Below, one piece after another: positions 41,245 through 50,668 of a stretch of 56,629 bases of DNA (the stretch's first letter is position 1; every line of letters begins with the position of its first letter). The DNA is taken from positions 1-56,629 of the forward strand of contig NZ_FUKO01000004.1 in NCBI RefSeq assembly GCF_900163815.1, read 5' to 3'. Both the position numbers and the translations under genes were made by a program. The stretch comes from Microbacterium esteraromaticum. Its GTDB lineage: Bacteria > Actinomycetota > Actinomycetes > Actinomycetales > Microbacteriaceae. The notes below the pieces were generated by a model. That model searched no databases, was not told the DNA's origin, and saw only the letters and a program-made list of their open reading frames with translations.

Positions 41245-42095
41245 GCGAAGCCCCCCGCGCCCGCTGCGTCGTCGTGGTCATGCTCGTGCTCGTGCTGCGC
41301 CTCGGCATCCGGAACACCGACGACGACCAGCCGGTCACCGGCGCGCAGCACGAACACCGGGGTGCCATACAGCTCGGTGAGCACCCGGCTCTGCAGCACC
41401 TCGTCTGGAGTGCCGAGCACGAACCGGCCGCCAGCGATGTAGAGGATGCGATCGACGTGGCCGAGGATCGGGTTGATGTCGTGCGTCACGAACAGCACGG
41501 CGGTGCCGTGGTCGTGCCGCTGACGATCGATGATGTCGGTGACACCGCGCTGGTTGGCGAGGTCGAGGTTCGACAGCGGCTCGTCGCAGAGCAGGAGCAT
41601 CGGCTGATCGGCGAGGGCCTGACCGACGCGCAGCCGCTGCTGCTCGCCGCCGGAGAGCAGGCCTACTCGGCGGTCGGCGTAGTGCGCTGCGCCGACGCCG
41701 TCGAGCAGTGCGTCGACGCGGGCGCGGTCGCCACGGTGCGGGATCGGCAGTCCGAACCGCGCGCCCCGCACGCCGAGAGCGACCAGATCGCGGGCGCGCA
41801 TGCTGGTGTCGGGCGGCAACGGGCGCTGCTGCGGCACGTAGCCGATGCGCGGATTGCCGCGTCGCACCGGGTCGCCGCCGACGCGGATGCTGCCCGCAGA
41901 CAGGGGCTGCAGGCCGAGGATGCTGCGCAGCAGTGTCGTCTTTCCCGAGCCCGAGGGCCCGAGCACGGCGATGAACTCGCCAGGTGCGACGTCGAGGTCG
42001 AGGCCGGCCCAGAGCTCACGGCTGCCGCGGTGCAGTGCGGCCCCGGCGATGGTGAGGACGGATGCAGGCTGCGGGTGCGCCTCGGCACCACTCAT
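41241..42095 (-). CDS. znuC: Zinc ABC transporter ATP-binding protein
   Basis: 284 aa from ATG 42095, overlapping the znuA stop by ATGA. Walker A GPSGSGKTTLL, Q-loop YVPQQRPLP, signature LLSGGEQQRLRVGQAL, Walker B MLLLCDEPLSNLDL, switch VTHDIN. The C-terminal tail is His-rich (EAQHEHEHDHDD), a feature seen in some zinc-transport ATPases and consistent with metal sensing or buffering. Confidence 0.93.
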   Translation of the reverse strand: MSGAEAHPQPASVLTIAGAALHRGSRELWAGLDLDVAPGEFIAVLGPSGSGKTTLLRSILGLQPLSAGSIRVGGDPVRRGNPRIGYVPQQRPLPPDTSMRARDLVALGVRGARFGLPIPHRGDRARVDALLDGVGAAHYADRRVGLLSGGEQQRLRVGQALADQPMLLLCDEPLSNLDLANQRGVTDIIDRQRHDHGTAVLFVTHDINPILGHVDRILYIAGGRFVLGTPDEVLQSRVLTELYGTPVFVLRAGDRLVVVGVPDAEAQHEHEHDHDDAAGAGGFA

Positions 42096-43138
42096 CGGTC
42101 GAGTGCTGTCACAAGGTCGGAGATCGCGGCGCGCATCCACTCAGCGTACGACTGATCGGGTGCAAGGAGTTCACTGAAGGTCACAACAGGGATGCCGGCA
42201 TCCGCCGCGGCTTTCTCCACCCGCTGCGTCTCGGAGCCCCCGGTCTGCGCGTTCGTGAGCACAGCACGCACCTCGCCGTCATCGAGCACCGCGAGCGCAT
42301 CGAGCAGCACGGCGGGCGGCACGTCGTTGCCCTCTTCGACCGCCGACGCGAAACCGTCCGGGGTCGCGTCGTCAAGACCCATGGCTGCGGCGAGAAGCCC
42401 TGGCAGCGGCTCGGTGATGAACACCTGCTGGCCCTCGTGCTTCTCGTGGAGGCCGTCGAGTTCGTCCTCCATGCCGCTGAGCTCGGTGATCAGCTCGTCG
42501 GCTGCGGAGGCGAAGTCGGCTTTGCCCGCCGGGTCGATCTCGGTGAGCTCTTCGGCGATCGCCTCGACGACATGGGTCATGGTGTGCACATCGAACCAGA
42601 CGTGCTCGTTGAAGCCCTTGATGTGGTTGTGGCCCTGATGGCTGTGGCCCTCGTCGTGGTCGTCGGCGTCGTGGTCATCGGCGTCGTGGTCACCGGCGTC
42701 GTGGTCCGTGGCTTCTTCGTCGTGCTTGGCTTTCTCGTCGGCGTTGAGGTGAACATGTGCCTCGTCGGGCGGCGGCGGGTAGTCGTGCGAGAGTCTCGCG
42801 GCGGTGATGACCGCAGCATCCGACCCGTCGAGCAGCTCGGTCATGAACGAGTCGTACCCGGCACCGTTCTCGATCACGAGGTCGGCCTTCTGCACAGCGA
42901 GACGATCACGTGCGGTCGCCTCGTAGGAGTGCGGATCCTTAGAAACCGAATCGATCAGGCTCGTCACGTCAACCCGTTCGCCGCCGATCTGCGCGGCCAG
43001 AGACCCATAGATGTTCGTAGACGCAACCACCCGCACGGTGTCGTCGTCGGCGCCCTGAGTGGTTCCGGTCACGGAGCATCCTGAGAGGACGATGACGGAC
43101 GCAGCGGCGAGCGCGAGTGCGGCGAGGGGTTTCTGCAT
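42092..43138 (-). CDS. znuA: Zinc-binding lipoprotein ZnuA/AdcA-like
   Basis: 348 aa from ATG 43138 (MQKPLAALALAAASVIVLSGC, lipobox LSGC). Cluster A-I metal-binding fold: VVASTNIYGSLAAQIGG, KDPHSYEATARDRLAVQKADLVIENGAGYDSFM with the first His, and an acidic His-rich loop (DHDAGDHDADDHDADDHDEGHSHQGHNH), the zinc-capturing loop of ZnuA proteins. Then NEHVWFDVHTM and the C-terminal lobe VFITEPLPGLLAAAMGL. Feeds ZnuBC. A Zur box lies 20 nt upstream, so expression should rise when zinc is scarce. Confidence 0.95.
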   Translation of the reverse strand: MQKPLAALALAAASVIVLSGCSVTGTTQGADDDTVRVVASTNIYGSLAAQIGGERVDVTSLIDSVSKDPHSYEATARDRLAVQKADLVIENGAGYDSFMTELLDGSDAAVITAARLSHDYPPPPDEAHVHLNADEKAKHDEEATDHDAGDHDADDHDADDHDEGHSHQGHNHIKGFNEHVWFDVHTMTHVVEAIAEELTEIDPAGKADFASAADELITELSGMEDELDGLHEKHEGQQVFITEPLPGLLAAAMGLDDATPDGFASAVEEGNDVPPAVLLDALAVLDDGEVRAVLTNAQTGGSETQRVEKAAADAGIPVVTFSELLAPDQSYAEWMRAAISDLVTALDR

Positions 43139-43158
43139 GCGTTCGACACTAATGCAAA

Positions 43159-43173
43159 TGAGAACCATTATCA
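43159..43173. promoter_or_regulatory. Zur box
   Basis: TGAGAACCATTATCA, an imperfect 15-mer palindrome of the TGANAA-N3-TTNTCA pattern used by actinobacterial Zur proteins. It lies 20 nt upstream of the znuA ATG and 66 nt upstream of the divergent small membrane gene, so it could control both. Confidence 0.8.
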
Positions 43174-43239
43174 ACAGAGCGGATTTCGCCGTTGCTATGC
43201 TCGCTGCCTAGAAGCAGATCTGCGAAATCGAGGGCAAAA

Positions 43240-43446
43240 ATGGAATTTCTCGCCATCATCATTCCGATTGCGTATGTGTTTGCGGGCGCCTGCGTGGCAT
43301 ACGCGATCATCCGGTTCGCGATCGTGCACGCGCTCCGTCAGTCGCGCAACGAGGCGCGGATCGAGCGGCACCTGCCGAAAGCGGCCACCTGGCTCGACGG
43401 CGACGAGCGTCGCCTGCTGGAGATCTCGAACACGACGCAGGACTGA
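43240..43446 (+). CDS. Small single-helix membrane protein divergent from znuA
   Basis: 68 aa from ATG 43240 (MEFLAIIIPIAYVFAGACVAYAIIRFAIVHALRQSR). One N-terminal membrane helix, then a charged cytoplasmic tail (EARIERHLPKAATWLDGDERRLLEISNTTQD). No known family. It shares the intergenic region containing the Zur box with znuA, so it may be zinc-regulated. Confidence 0.7.
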   Translation: MEFLAIIIPIAYVFAGACVAYAIIRFAIVHALRQSRNEARIERHLPKAATWLDGDERRLLEISNTTQD

Positions 43447-43517
43447 CAGCGCGTCGCTGCGCCGAACGCGGCTGGATGGCGGCCCGCGGGACGCCCATGC
43501 AGATGGCGGCAGGTCCT

Positions 43518-44816
43518 TCAGTCGACGAGCAGCGCGGGTTCCTCGAGGATGGATGCCACGTCAGCAAGGAACCGGCTCATGCCATCACCATCGACGACGC
43601 GGTGGTCAAAAGATCCTGAGACCGTCGTCACCCAGCGCGGGCGCACCTCGCCGTCGACGACCCACGGCTTCTGCGAGATCGTTCCCATGGCGACGATGCC
43701 CGCCTCGCCGGGGTTGATGATCGGGGTGCCAGCATCCATCCCGAACACACCGATGTTCGTGATCGTGATCGTGCCGCCCTGCTGATCGGCAGGGGTGGCC
43801 TTGCCCTCACGCGCGGTGAGCGTGAGCCGGTTGAGCGCGCTGGCAAGATCTCGCAGGCCGAGGTCCTGGGCATCCTTGATGTTCGGCACGAGCAGCCCGC
43901 GCGGGGTCGCTGCGGCGATGCCGAGGTTCACATAGTGGCGCAGCACGATCTCGGCACCGTCGCCGGTGTCGACCCAGGCGGCGTTCACCATCGGGGTGCG
44001 CCGAGCGGCCCAGATCACGGCGCGGGCCATGATCAGCAGCGGCGACACCTTGATGTCGGCGAAATCAGGCGACGCTTTCAGCCGCTTGACCAGCTCCATG
44101 GTGCGCGTCGCATCGATCTCCTTCCACACCGTGACGTGCGGTGCGGAGTAGGCGCTGCGCACCATTGCGGACGAGGTCGCCTTGCGCACCCCCTTGACCG
44201 GGATCGACTCGCTGCGCTCCGGATCGGAACCCGGCCGAGCGGGCACAGGCACGGTCTCTTCGCGCACGGCGCCCCACTCGGGAGTGGAGATGTTGCGGAA
44301 CACGCTCGCCTGCGAGGCATGCTGCACGACATCGTCGCGGGTCACCTCGCCGTCGGCGCCGGTAGCGGTGACCTCCGTCAGATCGACATCGAGGTCACGG
44401 GCGAGCTTGCGGATTGGCGGCTTCGCGATCACGCCCACCGACGAGCGCACCTGACGCTGTGCCGGACGCTTTCGGCGAGAGGTGACATCGCCGCCAGTGC
44501 CGTAGCCGACGAGCACCGAGCCGCCGCCCTCCTCTTTCGCAGCGGGGGCGGGTGCGGCAGCAGGGCGCGGCGCAGCATCCGTCACGAAGGTGATGATCGG
44601 CGCACCCACCTCGATCGTGACGCCCTCGGCGACGAGCAGCTCGCCGACCGTGCCCGCGTGCGGAGACGGCAGCTCGACGAGCGACTTCGCCGTCTCGATC
44701 TCGCAGATGACGTCGTTGATGGCGACGGCATCGCCGGGCGCGACCTTCCAGGTGACGAGTTCGGCCTCGGTGAGGCCCTCGCCGACGTCGGGAAGGGTGA
44801 AGGTCTGCGTGGTCAT
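43518..44816 (-). CDS. bkdB: Branched-chain 2-oxoacid dehydrogenase E2 (lipoyl acyltransferase)
   Basis: 432 aa from ATG 44816. Lipoyl domain (residues 1-80: [23 protein letters not shown]...[18 protein letters not shown], lipoyl Lys in ETAKS), an Ala/Pro linker, the peripheral subunit-binding domain ([33 protein letters not shown]) and the catalytic core from about 215, ending with [16 protein letters not shown] (catalytic His and Asp). A single lipoyl domain and the partner E1 favour branched-chain rather than pyruvate oxidation. 16 nt after the E1-beta gene. Confidence 0.93.
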   Translation of the reverse strand: MTTQTFTLPDVGEGLTEAELVTWKVAPGDAVAINDVICEIETAKSLVELPSPHAGTVGELLVAEGVTIEVGAPIITFVTDAAPRPAAAPAPAAKEEGGGSVLVGYGTGGDVTSRRKRPAQRQVRSSVGVIAKPPIRKLARDLDVDLTEVTATGADGEVTRDDVVQHASQASVFRNISTPEWGAVREETVPVPARPGSDPERSESIPVKGVRKATSSAMVRSAYSAPHVTVWKEIDATRTMELVKRLKASPDFADIKVSPLLIMARAVIWAARRTPMVNAAWVDTGDGAEIVLRHYVNLGIAAATPRGLLVPNIKDAQDLGLRDLASALNRLTLTAREGKATPADQQGGTITITNIGVFGMDAGTPIINPGEAGIVAMGTISQKPWVVDGEVRPRWVTTVSGSFDHRVVDGDGMSRFLADVASILEEPALLVD

Positions 44817-44832
44817 GACGAACTCCAGGGTT

Positions 44833-45813
44833 TCAGTAGGCCAGCGAGCGGTCGACGGCTTCGAGGATGCGATCGGCATCCGGAAGGTAGGCGCCCTCGA
44901 GCTTCGCGGGCGGGAAGGGCGTATCGAAGCCAGATACACGCAGCACAGGCGCCTCGAGTGCGTAGAAGGCGCGCTCCATGACAGTCGCGGCGATCTCGCC
45001 GCCGACACTGGTGAAGCCGGGTGCCTCCTGCGCGTAAACCATCCGCCCGGTGGACCGCACCGAATCGAGGATGGGTCCGTAATCGACGGGCGAGAGCGAG
45101 CGCACATCGACGACCTCGCAGCTGGTCCCCTCGGATTCGGCGAGCGCGGCCGCCTGCAGCAGGGTCGTCACCATCGCGCCGTGCCCGACGAGGGTCACGT
45201 CGCTGCCGCGGCGCACGATCCGCGCGGCGTGCAGCGGCGCCGACGACGCGTCGAGCTCGACCTCGCCCTTCTGCCAGTACCGACTCTTCGGCTCCAGGAA
45301 GATCACCGGATCGTTCGAGCGGATCGCCTCCTGGATCATCCAGTAGGCGTCGTTCGGCGTCGAAGGCGACACCACGCGCAGCCCCGGAGTGTGCGCGAAG
45401 TACGCCTCGGGACTCTCCTGGTGATGCTCGACCGCACCGATGTGCCCGCCGTACGGGATGCGGATGACGATCGGCATCGACAGCGCACCCTCGTGCCGGT
45501 TGGTCATCTTCGCGAGCTGCGACGTGATCTGATCGAACGCTGGGAACACGAAGCCGTCGAACTGGATTTCGCACACCGGCCGCAGCCCCGCCATGGCCAG
45601 GCCGATCGCTGTGCCGACGATGCCCGATTCGGCGAGGGGGGTGTCGAGCACTCGGCGGTCGCCGAAATCCCGATGCAGGTGCTCGGTGACCCGGAACACC
45701 CCGCCGAGCGGCCCGATGTCCTCACCCATGAGCAGCACGCGCGGGTCGTCTTCCATCGCCTTGCGCAGCCCGGCATTCAGAGCTTTCGCCAAGGGCATCG
45801 TCTCGAGGGTCAT
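44833..45813 (-). CDS. bkdA2: 2-oxoacid dehydrogenase E1 beta subunit
   Basis: 326 aa. Transketolase pyrimidine and C-terminal domains: [22 protein letters not shown] (catalytic Glu region), [90 protein letters not shown] and DLRSLSP-type [14 protein letters not shown]. Forms a heterotetramer with the alpha subunit. Its ATG overlaps the E1-alpha stop by 4 nt. Confidence 0.95.
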   Translation of the reverse strand: MTLETMPLAKALNAGLRKAMEDDPRVLLMGEDIGPLGGVFRVTEHLHRDFGDRRVLDTPLAESGIVGTAIGLAMAGLRPVCEIQFDGFVFPAFDQITSQLAKMTNRHEGALSMPIVIRIPYGGHIGAVEHHQESPEAYFAHTPGLRVVSPSTPNDAYWMIQEAIRSNDPVIFLEPKSRYWQKGEVELDASSAPLHAARIVRRGSDVTLVGHGAMVTTLLQAAALAESEGTSCEVVDVRSLSPVDYGPILDSVRSTGRMVYAQEAPGFTSVGGEIAATVMERAFYALEAPVLRVSGFDTPFPPAKLEGAYLPDADRILEAVDRSLAY

Positions 45814-46940
45814 TCGGCGGCTCCTTCGAACGAGGCCTCGTACTGCTCGAGCCAGGTCCGCTGTTCATCGATGAGCACATGCGGCTCGCTGTACACGTGA
45901 TCGAACATCAGCTCGCGGCCGGGTGAGGTCAGAGTGACGGCCCGTGCGCGCAGGTGTTCGGCAGCATCCGCCGCCTCGGTCTCGACATCCTCGAAGACGG
46001 ATGCTGCCGCGCCGCGCCCCTCGAGGAACGCCCGCATGCGCGCGATCGGGTCGCGCTTCGCCCAAGACTCTTCTTCATCCGAGCCGCGGTACTTGGTCGG
46101 GTCATCGCTGGTGGTGTGCGCGCCCATGCGGTAGGTGACCGCCTCGATGGCGCGCGGTCCCCTGCCGGCGCGCGTGTCATCGAGCAGTGCGCGCGAGACG
46201 GCGTAGCTGGCGAGCACATCGTTGCCGTCGACGCGCACCGAGGGGATGCCGTATCCGGCGCCGCGCGTGACGAGCGGCACCTTCGACTGCGTCTCGACCG
46301 GCACGGAGATCGCCCAGTGGTTGTTCTGCAGGAAAAAGAGCACGGGTGCGTTGTAACTGGCGGCGAACACCATCGCCTCGTGCACATCGCCCTGGCTGGA
46401 GGCCCCGTCGCCGTAGTAGACGACGACGGCTTCGTCGCGGTCGATGTCGCCGGTGCCGGTGCGGCCGTCGAACGTCAGCCCCATCGCGTAGCCGGCCGCG
46501 TGCAGGGTCTGCGAGCCGAGCACCAGCGTATAGATGCGGGTGTTGCCGTTCTTCGGGTCCATCGGGTTCCAGCCACCGTGCGACGTGCCGCGCATGACCT
46601 TGATGATGTCGAGCGGGTCGACGCCGCGGATGCGGGTGACCGCGTGTTCCCGGTACGAGGGGAACAGTGTGTCCTGCGTGCGGGCGGCACGGGCGGAGCC
46701 CACCTGAGCAGCCTCCTGCCCGCGGCTGGGTGGCCACAGCGCGAGTTGGCCCTGACGTTGCAGGTTGGTGGCTTGGCTGTCGATCGCGCGGATGACGACC
46801 ATGTCTCGGTAGAACTGCTCGAGTTCCGCATCCGTGAGCGCGTCGATCAGGGGCAGGTACTGCTCGGCCCCGGCAGACGGCGCATAGCGCCCATCCGCTT
46901 CCAGGACGCGAACGAGGGGGGTTTCGGTCGAGGTCACCAC
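45810..46940 (-). CDS. bkdA1: 2-oxoacid dehydrogenase E1 alpha subunit
   Basis: 376 aa. ThDP-binding motif VVYYGDGASSQGDVHEAMVFAASYNAPVLFFLQNNHWAIS (GDG...NN), phosphorylation-loop-type region VTYRMGAHTTSDDPTKYR with catalytic His, and TLFPSYREHAVTRIRGVDPLDII. First gene of the E1a-E1b-E2 operon. The complex makes branched-chain acyl-CoAs from leucine, valine and isoleucine keto acids, the primers for the iso/anteiso fatty acids typical of Microbacteriaceae. E3 is not in the window. Confidence 0.93.
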   Translation of the reverse strand: MVTSTETPLVRVLEADGRYAPSAGAEQYLPLIDALTDAELEQFYRDMVVIRAIDSQATNLQRQGQLALWPPSRGQEAAQVGSARAARTQDTLFPSYREHAVTRIRGVDPLDIIKVMRGTSHGGWNPMDPKNGNTRIYTLVLGSQTLHAAGYAMGLTFDGRTGTGDIDRDEAVVVYYGDGASSQGDVHEAMVFAASYNAPVLFFLQNNHWAISVPVETQSKVPLVTRGAGYGIPSVRVDGNDVLASYAVSRALLDDTRAGRGPRAIEAVTYRMGAHTTSDDPTKYRGSDEEESWAKRDPIARMRAFLEGRGAAASVFEDVETEAADAAEHLRARAVTLTSPGRELMFDHVYSEPHVLIDEQRTWLEQYEASFEGAAE

Positions 46941-47014
46941 CCCACGCTACCCACGCGCGCATGCCCGGCCCCGCATAACTCGGGGGCCCTAGTAAGTGGC
47001 CTGGAGGCGGACGA

Positions 47015-48088
47015 TCACCCGGCGCGCAGCGCGCTGGCGACGGCCATGACCTTCTCGATCGATTGCTCTTCGCCGACCGAGATGCGGATGCCATCGCCCG
47101 CGAACGGGCGCACGATGAGGTCTGCAGCATCGAACGCCGCGGCGGCAGCATCCGTCTGCTCGCCCGTCGGCAGCCAGATGAAGTTCGACTGCGAGTCGGG
47201 AACATCCCAGCCCTGCGCACGCAGGCCCCCGACGAGGCGGGTACGGCGCTCGACGATGACAGTGACGCGCTCGCGCAGCTCGTCCTCGGCATCCAGGCTC
47301 GCGATCGCAGCCGTCTGAGCCGCGGAGGTGACCGACAGCGGGATGCCCGTCGCGCGGGCGGCGTCGAGCACGCGCGGGTGTCCGATGGCGTAGCCGACCC
47401 GCAGGCCGGCCAGGCCGAACGCCTTCGAGAACGTGCGCAGCACGACGACGTTCTGGTACTGCTCGAATACGCGTTCGCCGAGCCCGTCGACAGCATCCGG
47501 TGCCGTGACGAACTCCGCATACGCCTCATCGAGGATGATCAGCACGTCCTTCGGCACGCGGGCGACGAATGCTGCGAACTCGGCGCTCGTGACGATCGGG
47601 CCGGTGGGGTTGTTCGGCGTGCAGACGATGATCGCGCGGGTCTGGTCGGTGACAGCATCCGCCATCGCGTCGAGATCATGCCGCGCGCCGTCAGTGAGCG
47701 GAATCTGGATGCCGGTGGCCCCGGCGACGAGCGGGATGCCGGGGTACGCCTCGAAGGAGCGCCACGCATAGACGACCTCGTCGCCGACAGACGCGACACC
47801 GAGGATCAGCTGGTACAGGATCGACACGCTGCCGGACGCGACGTGCACGGCGTCGACATCGACGTCGTACTTCTCCGCCAGGCGGGCGCGGAGCGCGCCA
47901 GCGGAAGCATCCGGATAGCGGTTGATCGGCGCCGTGTGCTGCAGCGCCTCGAGCACCGACGGCAGCGGCTCGAACGGGTTCTCGTTGCTGGACAGCTTGA
48001 AGGCCTCCGGGCCCGCTTGCTTGCCCTGACGGTACGGCGGCAGGGCGGCGATTTCGGGACGGATGCGGGGCAGGATCGGCTCGGTCAC
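47015..48088 (-). CDS. pat: Aromatic / histidinol-phosphate aminotransferase (Pat/HisC family)
   Basis: 357 aa. Fold-type I PLP enzyme: KLSSNENPFEPLPSVLEAL, RYPDASAGALRARLAEKY, GSVSILYQLI, CTPNNPTGPI, ILDEAYAEF, LRTFSKAFGLAGLRVGY with Schiff-base Lys, and DGIRISVGEEQSIEKVM. The KLSSNE...LPSV opening resembles actinobacterial phenylalanine aminotransferase Pat more than HisC in his operons, and no other his genes are near. Likely supplies phenylpyruvate or other aromatic keto acids. Upstream of the bkd operon on the same strand with a 74-nt gap. Confidence 0.85.
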   Translation of the reverse strand: MTEPILPRIRPEIAALPPYRQGKQAGPEAFKLSSNENPFEPLPSVLEALQHTAPINRYPDASAGALRARLAEKYDVDVDAVHVASGSVSILYQLILGVASVGDEVVYAWRSFEAYPGIPLVAGATGIQIPLTDGARHDLDAMADAVTDQTRAIIVCTPNNPTGPIVTSAEFAAFVARVPKDVLIILDEAYAEFVTAPDAVDGLGERVFEQYQNVVVLRTFSKAFGLAGLRVGYAIGHPRVLDAARATGIPLSVTSAAQTAAIASLDAEDELRERVTVIVERRTRLVGGLRAQGWDVPDSQSNFIWLPTGEQTDAAAAAFDAADLIVRPFAGDGIRISVGEEQSIEKVMAVASALRAG

Positions 48089-48126
48089 GGGATCAGTCTA
48101 TGAGTCGGGTCCCCACCGTGCCTCAC

Positions 48127-48215
48127 ACCTTCCCGCTCGTCTTCCCCGCACCTTCCCCCACCCACACCTTCACCGCACACCTTCACCGCACACCTTCCCC
48201 GCGCACCTTCCCCGC
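48127..48215. repeat. Degenerate tandem repeat, C-rich
   Basis: Several imperfect units of the CACCTTCCCCGCA / CACCTTCACCGCA type, about 13-14 bp each, best preserved between 48165 and 48215. They directly abut palindrome D. No coding sense in any frame. Confidence 0.7.
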
Positions 48216-48295
48216 ACGGATGCAGGGAGTTTGTACGGATGCAGGGCGACACGCCGAGGTTTTCATCGCCAGACGTACAAACACCCTGCATCCGT
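48216..48295. repeat. Palindromic repeat D
   Basis: Left arm ACGGATGCAGGGAGTTTGTACG (48216-48237) and the inverted right arm (48274-48295) match at 21 of 22 positions, with a 36-nt loop. The loop begins with a second copy of the arm start (GGATGCAGGG) and can form an inner GGCGA/TCGCC stem. It lies 42 nt upstream of the amidohydrolase ATG. Only one copy seen here. Confidence 0.85.
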
Positions 48296-48336
48296 CTGCC
48301 GGCCTACGCGGACCGGCGCGGGACTAGGCTCTGGCC

Positions 48337-49971
48337 ATGCGCTCGACTCAGACGCCGCACGACGACTCGCAGGGCCGCGAGGTCGGAACGGTCTTCACCG
48401 GCGGTCCGATCCTGACGATGGATTCCGATCACGAAGTGGCCGAGGCGGTGGCGGTTCGCGACGGACGCATCGTCGCCGTCGGCTCGGCAGAGGATGTTCG
48501 GTCGTTCGCCGGAGCGGATGCCGAGACCGTCGACCTCGATGGACGAACTCTGCTGCCCGGACTCATCGACCCGCACATGCATTCGGCGCTGGTGCAGCTC
48601 GCGGACTGGGTCGACGTGAGCCCGATGTCGACGCCGAACGCGGATGCTGTCTACGCGGCGCTGCGCGATGCCGAGCCGACCTCGACCGGCTGGGTGCTCG
48701 CCCAGCAGTTCGACCCGAGCATCACTGCCGGAGACCCGCGGCTGGATCGCGCGATGCTCGACCGACTCGTTCCCGATCGACCCGCCCTCGTGCTGGAGAG
48801 CAATGGGCACGTCGCCTATGCGAACTCGCTCGCGTTCGAGCGCGCGGGCGTCGATCAGCACACTCCCGACCCGCCCGCGGGCCGCTACATCCGTGATGCG
48901 CGCGGTGAGCTGACCGGCCGACTGGAGGAGGCTTCGGCTGTCGCCGCGTTCACCGTCGGGTTCCCCATGGTCGCCGGAGACGCGCTGGTCGACCGCATCG
49001 AGCAGTTGCTCTGGCGCGCGGCCAGCACCGGCGCCACACTGCTGCATGACTGCGGCATCGGGTCGATCAGCGGCGCGGCCGATCTCGACGCCCTGCAGAA
49101 GGCCCTCGGGTCGGGTTCGCCGGTGCGCTACCGCGGGATGCTGGTCTCGAGCGCCTACGACACCTGGTCGGCGATGGGCCTGAAGCCCGGCTTCGGCGAC
49201 GCTCTCTTCCGCGTGCACGGAATAAAGGCCTGGTCAGACGGATCCAATCAGGGCGGTTCCGGCTACCAGCGCAAACCGTATCTCGGCACCGAATCGCGCG
49301 GCATGCTCAACTACTCTTCCGATCAGCTCGCCGAAATCGTGCACCGCGCGCATGCCGATGGGTGGCAGGTCGGCGTGCACGCCAACGGCGATGCGGCGAT
49401 CGACGTCACCATCGACGCGTTCGAGCACGCTCTGGCACTGTCTGCCCGCGGCGATCATCGGCACCGCATCGAGCACTGCAGCATCCTGCATCCCGAACAG
49501 ATCGACCGGATGGCTTCCCTCGGACTCTCGCCGTCGTTTCTGATCGGGCACATCCGCTGGTGGGGCGGCGCCTTCCGAGACCGCCTGCTGGGCCCGGAGC
49601 GCGCCGATCTCTACGACCCGTGCGCATCGGCGCTGCGCGCCGGCCTGCGCATCTCACTGCACAGTGATTGGAACGTCACTCCGCTGGAACCTCTGCGGTA
49701 CGTCGAGGATGCGGTCACGCGCATCATGGCCGAGAACGGCGAAGTGCTGAACCTCGACGAGCGCATCCCGGTCGCCGCCGCCCTGCGCGCCGTCACCATC
49801 GACGCGGCCTGGCAGTGCCGGTCGGACGACATCACCGGATCGATCTCGGTCGGCAAGTTCGCCGATTTCGCGCTGCTGGAAGACAACCCGCTGACGGTCG
49901 ACCCCACCACCATCTCGAAGATCGTCGTCTCGGAGACGCGGCTGGCCGGAGAGGTGCGCTTCTCACGATGA
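48337..49971 (+). CDS. Metal-dependent amidohydrolase (YtcJ-like)
   Basis: 544 aa. Amidohydrolase_3 family: LIDPHMHSALVQLADW (HxH metal ligands), LESNGHVAYANSLAFERAG, FRVHGIKAWSDGSNQGGSG, WQVGVHANGDAAIDVTIDAFEHAL, HRIEHCSILHPEQIDRMASLGLSPSFLIGHIRWWG and SLHSDWNVTPLEPLRYVEDAV (His and Asp of the metal site), ending VGKFADFALLEDNPLTVDP. Hydrolyses amide or N-formyl-type bonds; the substrate cannot be told. Its stop overlaps the start of the next membrane gene (ATGA). Confidence 0.9.
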   Translation: MRSTQTPHDDSQGREVGTVFTGGPILTMDSDHEVAEAVAVRDGRIVAVGSAEDVRSFAGADAETVDLDGRTLLPGLIDPHMHSALVQLADWVDVSPMSTPNADAVYAALRDAEPTSTGWVLAQQFDPSITAGDPRLDRAMLDRLVPDRPALVLESNGHVAYANSLAFERAGVDQHTPDPPAGRYIRDARGELTGRLEEASAVAAFTVGFPMVAGDALVDRIEQLLWRAASTGATLLHDCGIGSISGAADLDALQKALGSGSPVRYRGMLVSSAYDTWSAMGLKPGFGDALFRVHGIKAWSDGSNQGGSGYQRKPYLGTESRGMLNYSSDQLAEIVHRAHADGWQVGVHANGDAAIDVTIDAFEHALALSARGDHRHRIEHCSILHPEQIDRMASLGLSPSFLIGHIRWWGGAFRDRLLGPERADLYDPCASALRAGLRISLHSDWNVTPLEPLRYVEDAVTRIMAENGEVLNLDERIPVAAALRAVTIDAAWQCRSDDITGSISVGKFADFALLEDNPLTVDPTTISKIVVSETRLAGEVRFSR

Positions 49972-50630
49972 CTGACGAGAACTCGACCGACCTGGAACCC
50001 ACCGCCCGCCCGGCGCGAGCGGCAGCGTTCGTGACGGTGTGGGTCTTCGGGTTCGTGATTCTGCGCATCTTCGCCGTATCGGGCTACAACTGGGACACCG
50101 CCTTCGCAGTGAGCACGACCCTCAGCCTGAATGACGGCGTCTCGCTGCTGTTCGGGTCGCTGATGGCCGGACACACCTTCACCGCAGGGCTGCTGATCCT
50201 GCTGCTGCCGCTGCTCGTCGCCGCCAGCCTGTGGGGTCCACGGGCGCACCGACCGGTGATGATGCTGCTGGCCGCACTGGGTCTGGTCGTCGCAGCGGCG
50301 CTGACGCTCAGTTTCCGCAACTGGTGGATGGCACCGGCAGCCGCTCTGGTCTTCGTCGCGCTCGCACTGACACGCCTGCTGCCGACGCGAAACCGCATCA
50401 GTCACGGTGCACGGGTCGCCGTGGGAAGCATCGGATGGCTGGCGCCGGTTTCGCTGCTGCTGGTCGCCGCTCTCGTGACGACGCCCTGGGTTCCCCGCGA
50501 ACGGATCGTGACGACCGACGGCACGATCACCGGCTACGTGCTCAGTGTCGATTCGGGATATCTCAACGTGCTCACCGACCACCAGCAATTTCGGATCCTC
50601 CTCAGCAGCGACATCATCTCGCGCAGCTGA
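49968..50630 (+). CDS. Hypothetical membrane protein coupled to the amidohydrolase
   Basis: 220 aa from ATG 49968. About five hydrophobic segments (FVTVWVFGFVILRIFAV, AGLLILLLPLLVAASLWG, MLLAALGLVVAAALTLSF, MAPAAALVFVALALTRLL, WLAPVSLLLVAALVTTPWVP), then a 50-residue C-terminal domain (RERIVTTDGTITGYVLSVDSGYLNVLTDHQQFRILLSSDI) that looks like a small beta domain on the outside. Not recognised; the 4-nt overlap ties it to the amidohydrolase. Confidence 0.75.
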   Translation: MTDENSTDLEPTARPARAAAFVTVWVFGFVILRIFAVSGYNWDTAFAVSTTLSLNDGVSLLFGSLMAGHTFTAGLLILLLPLLVAASLWGPRAHRPVMMLLAALGLVVAAALTLSFRNWWMAPAAALVFVALALTRLLPTRNRISHGARVAVGSIGWLAPVSLLLVAALVTTPWVPRERIVTTDGTITGYVLSVDSGYLNVLTDHQQFRILLSSDIISRS

Positions 50631-50668
50631 GGACAGCATCCGATACCGCATGCGAGACTGTCCTGATC

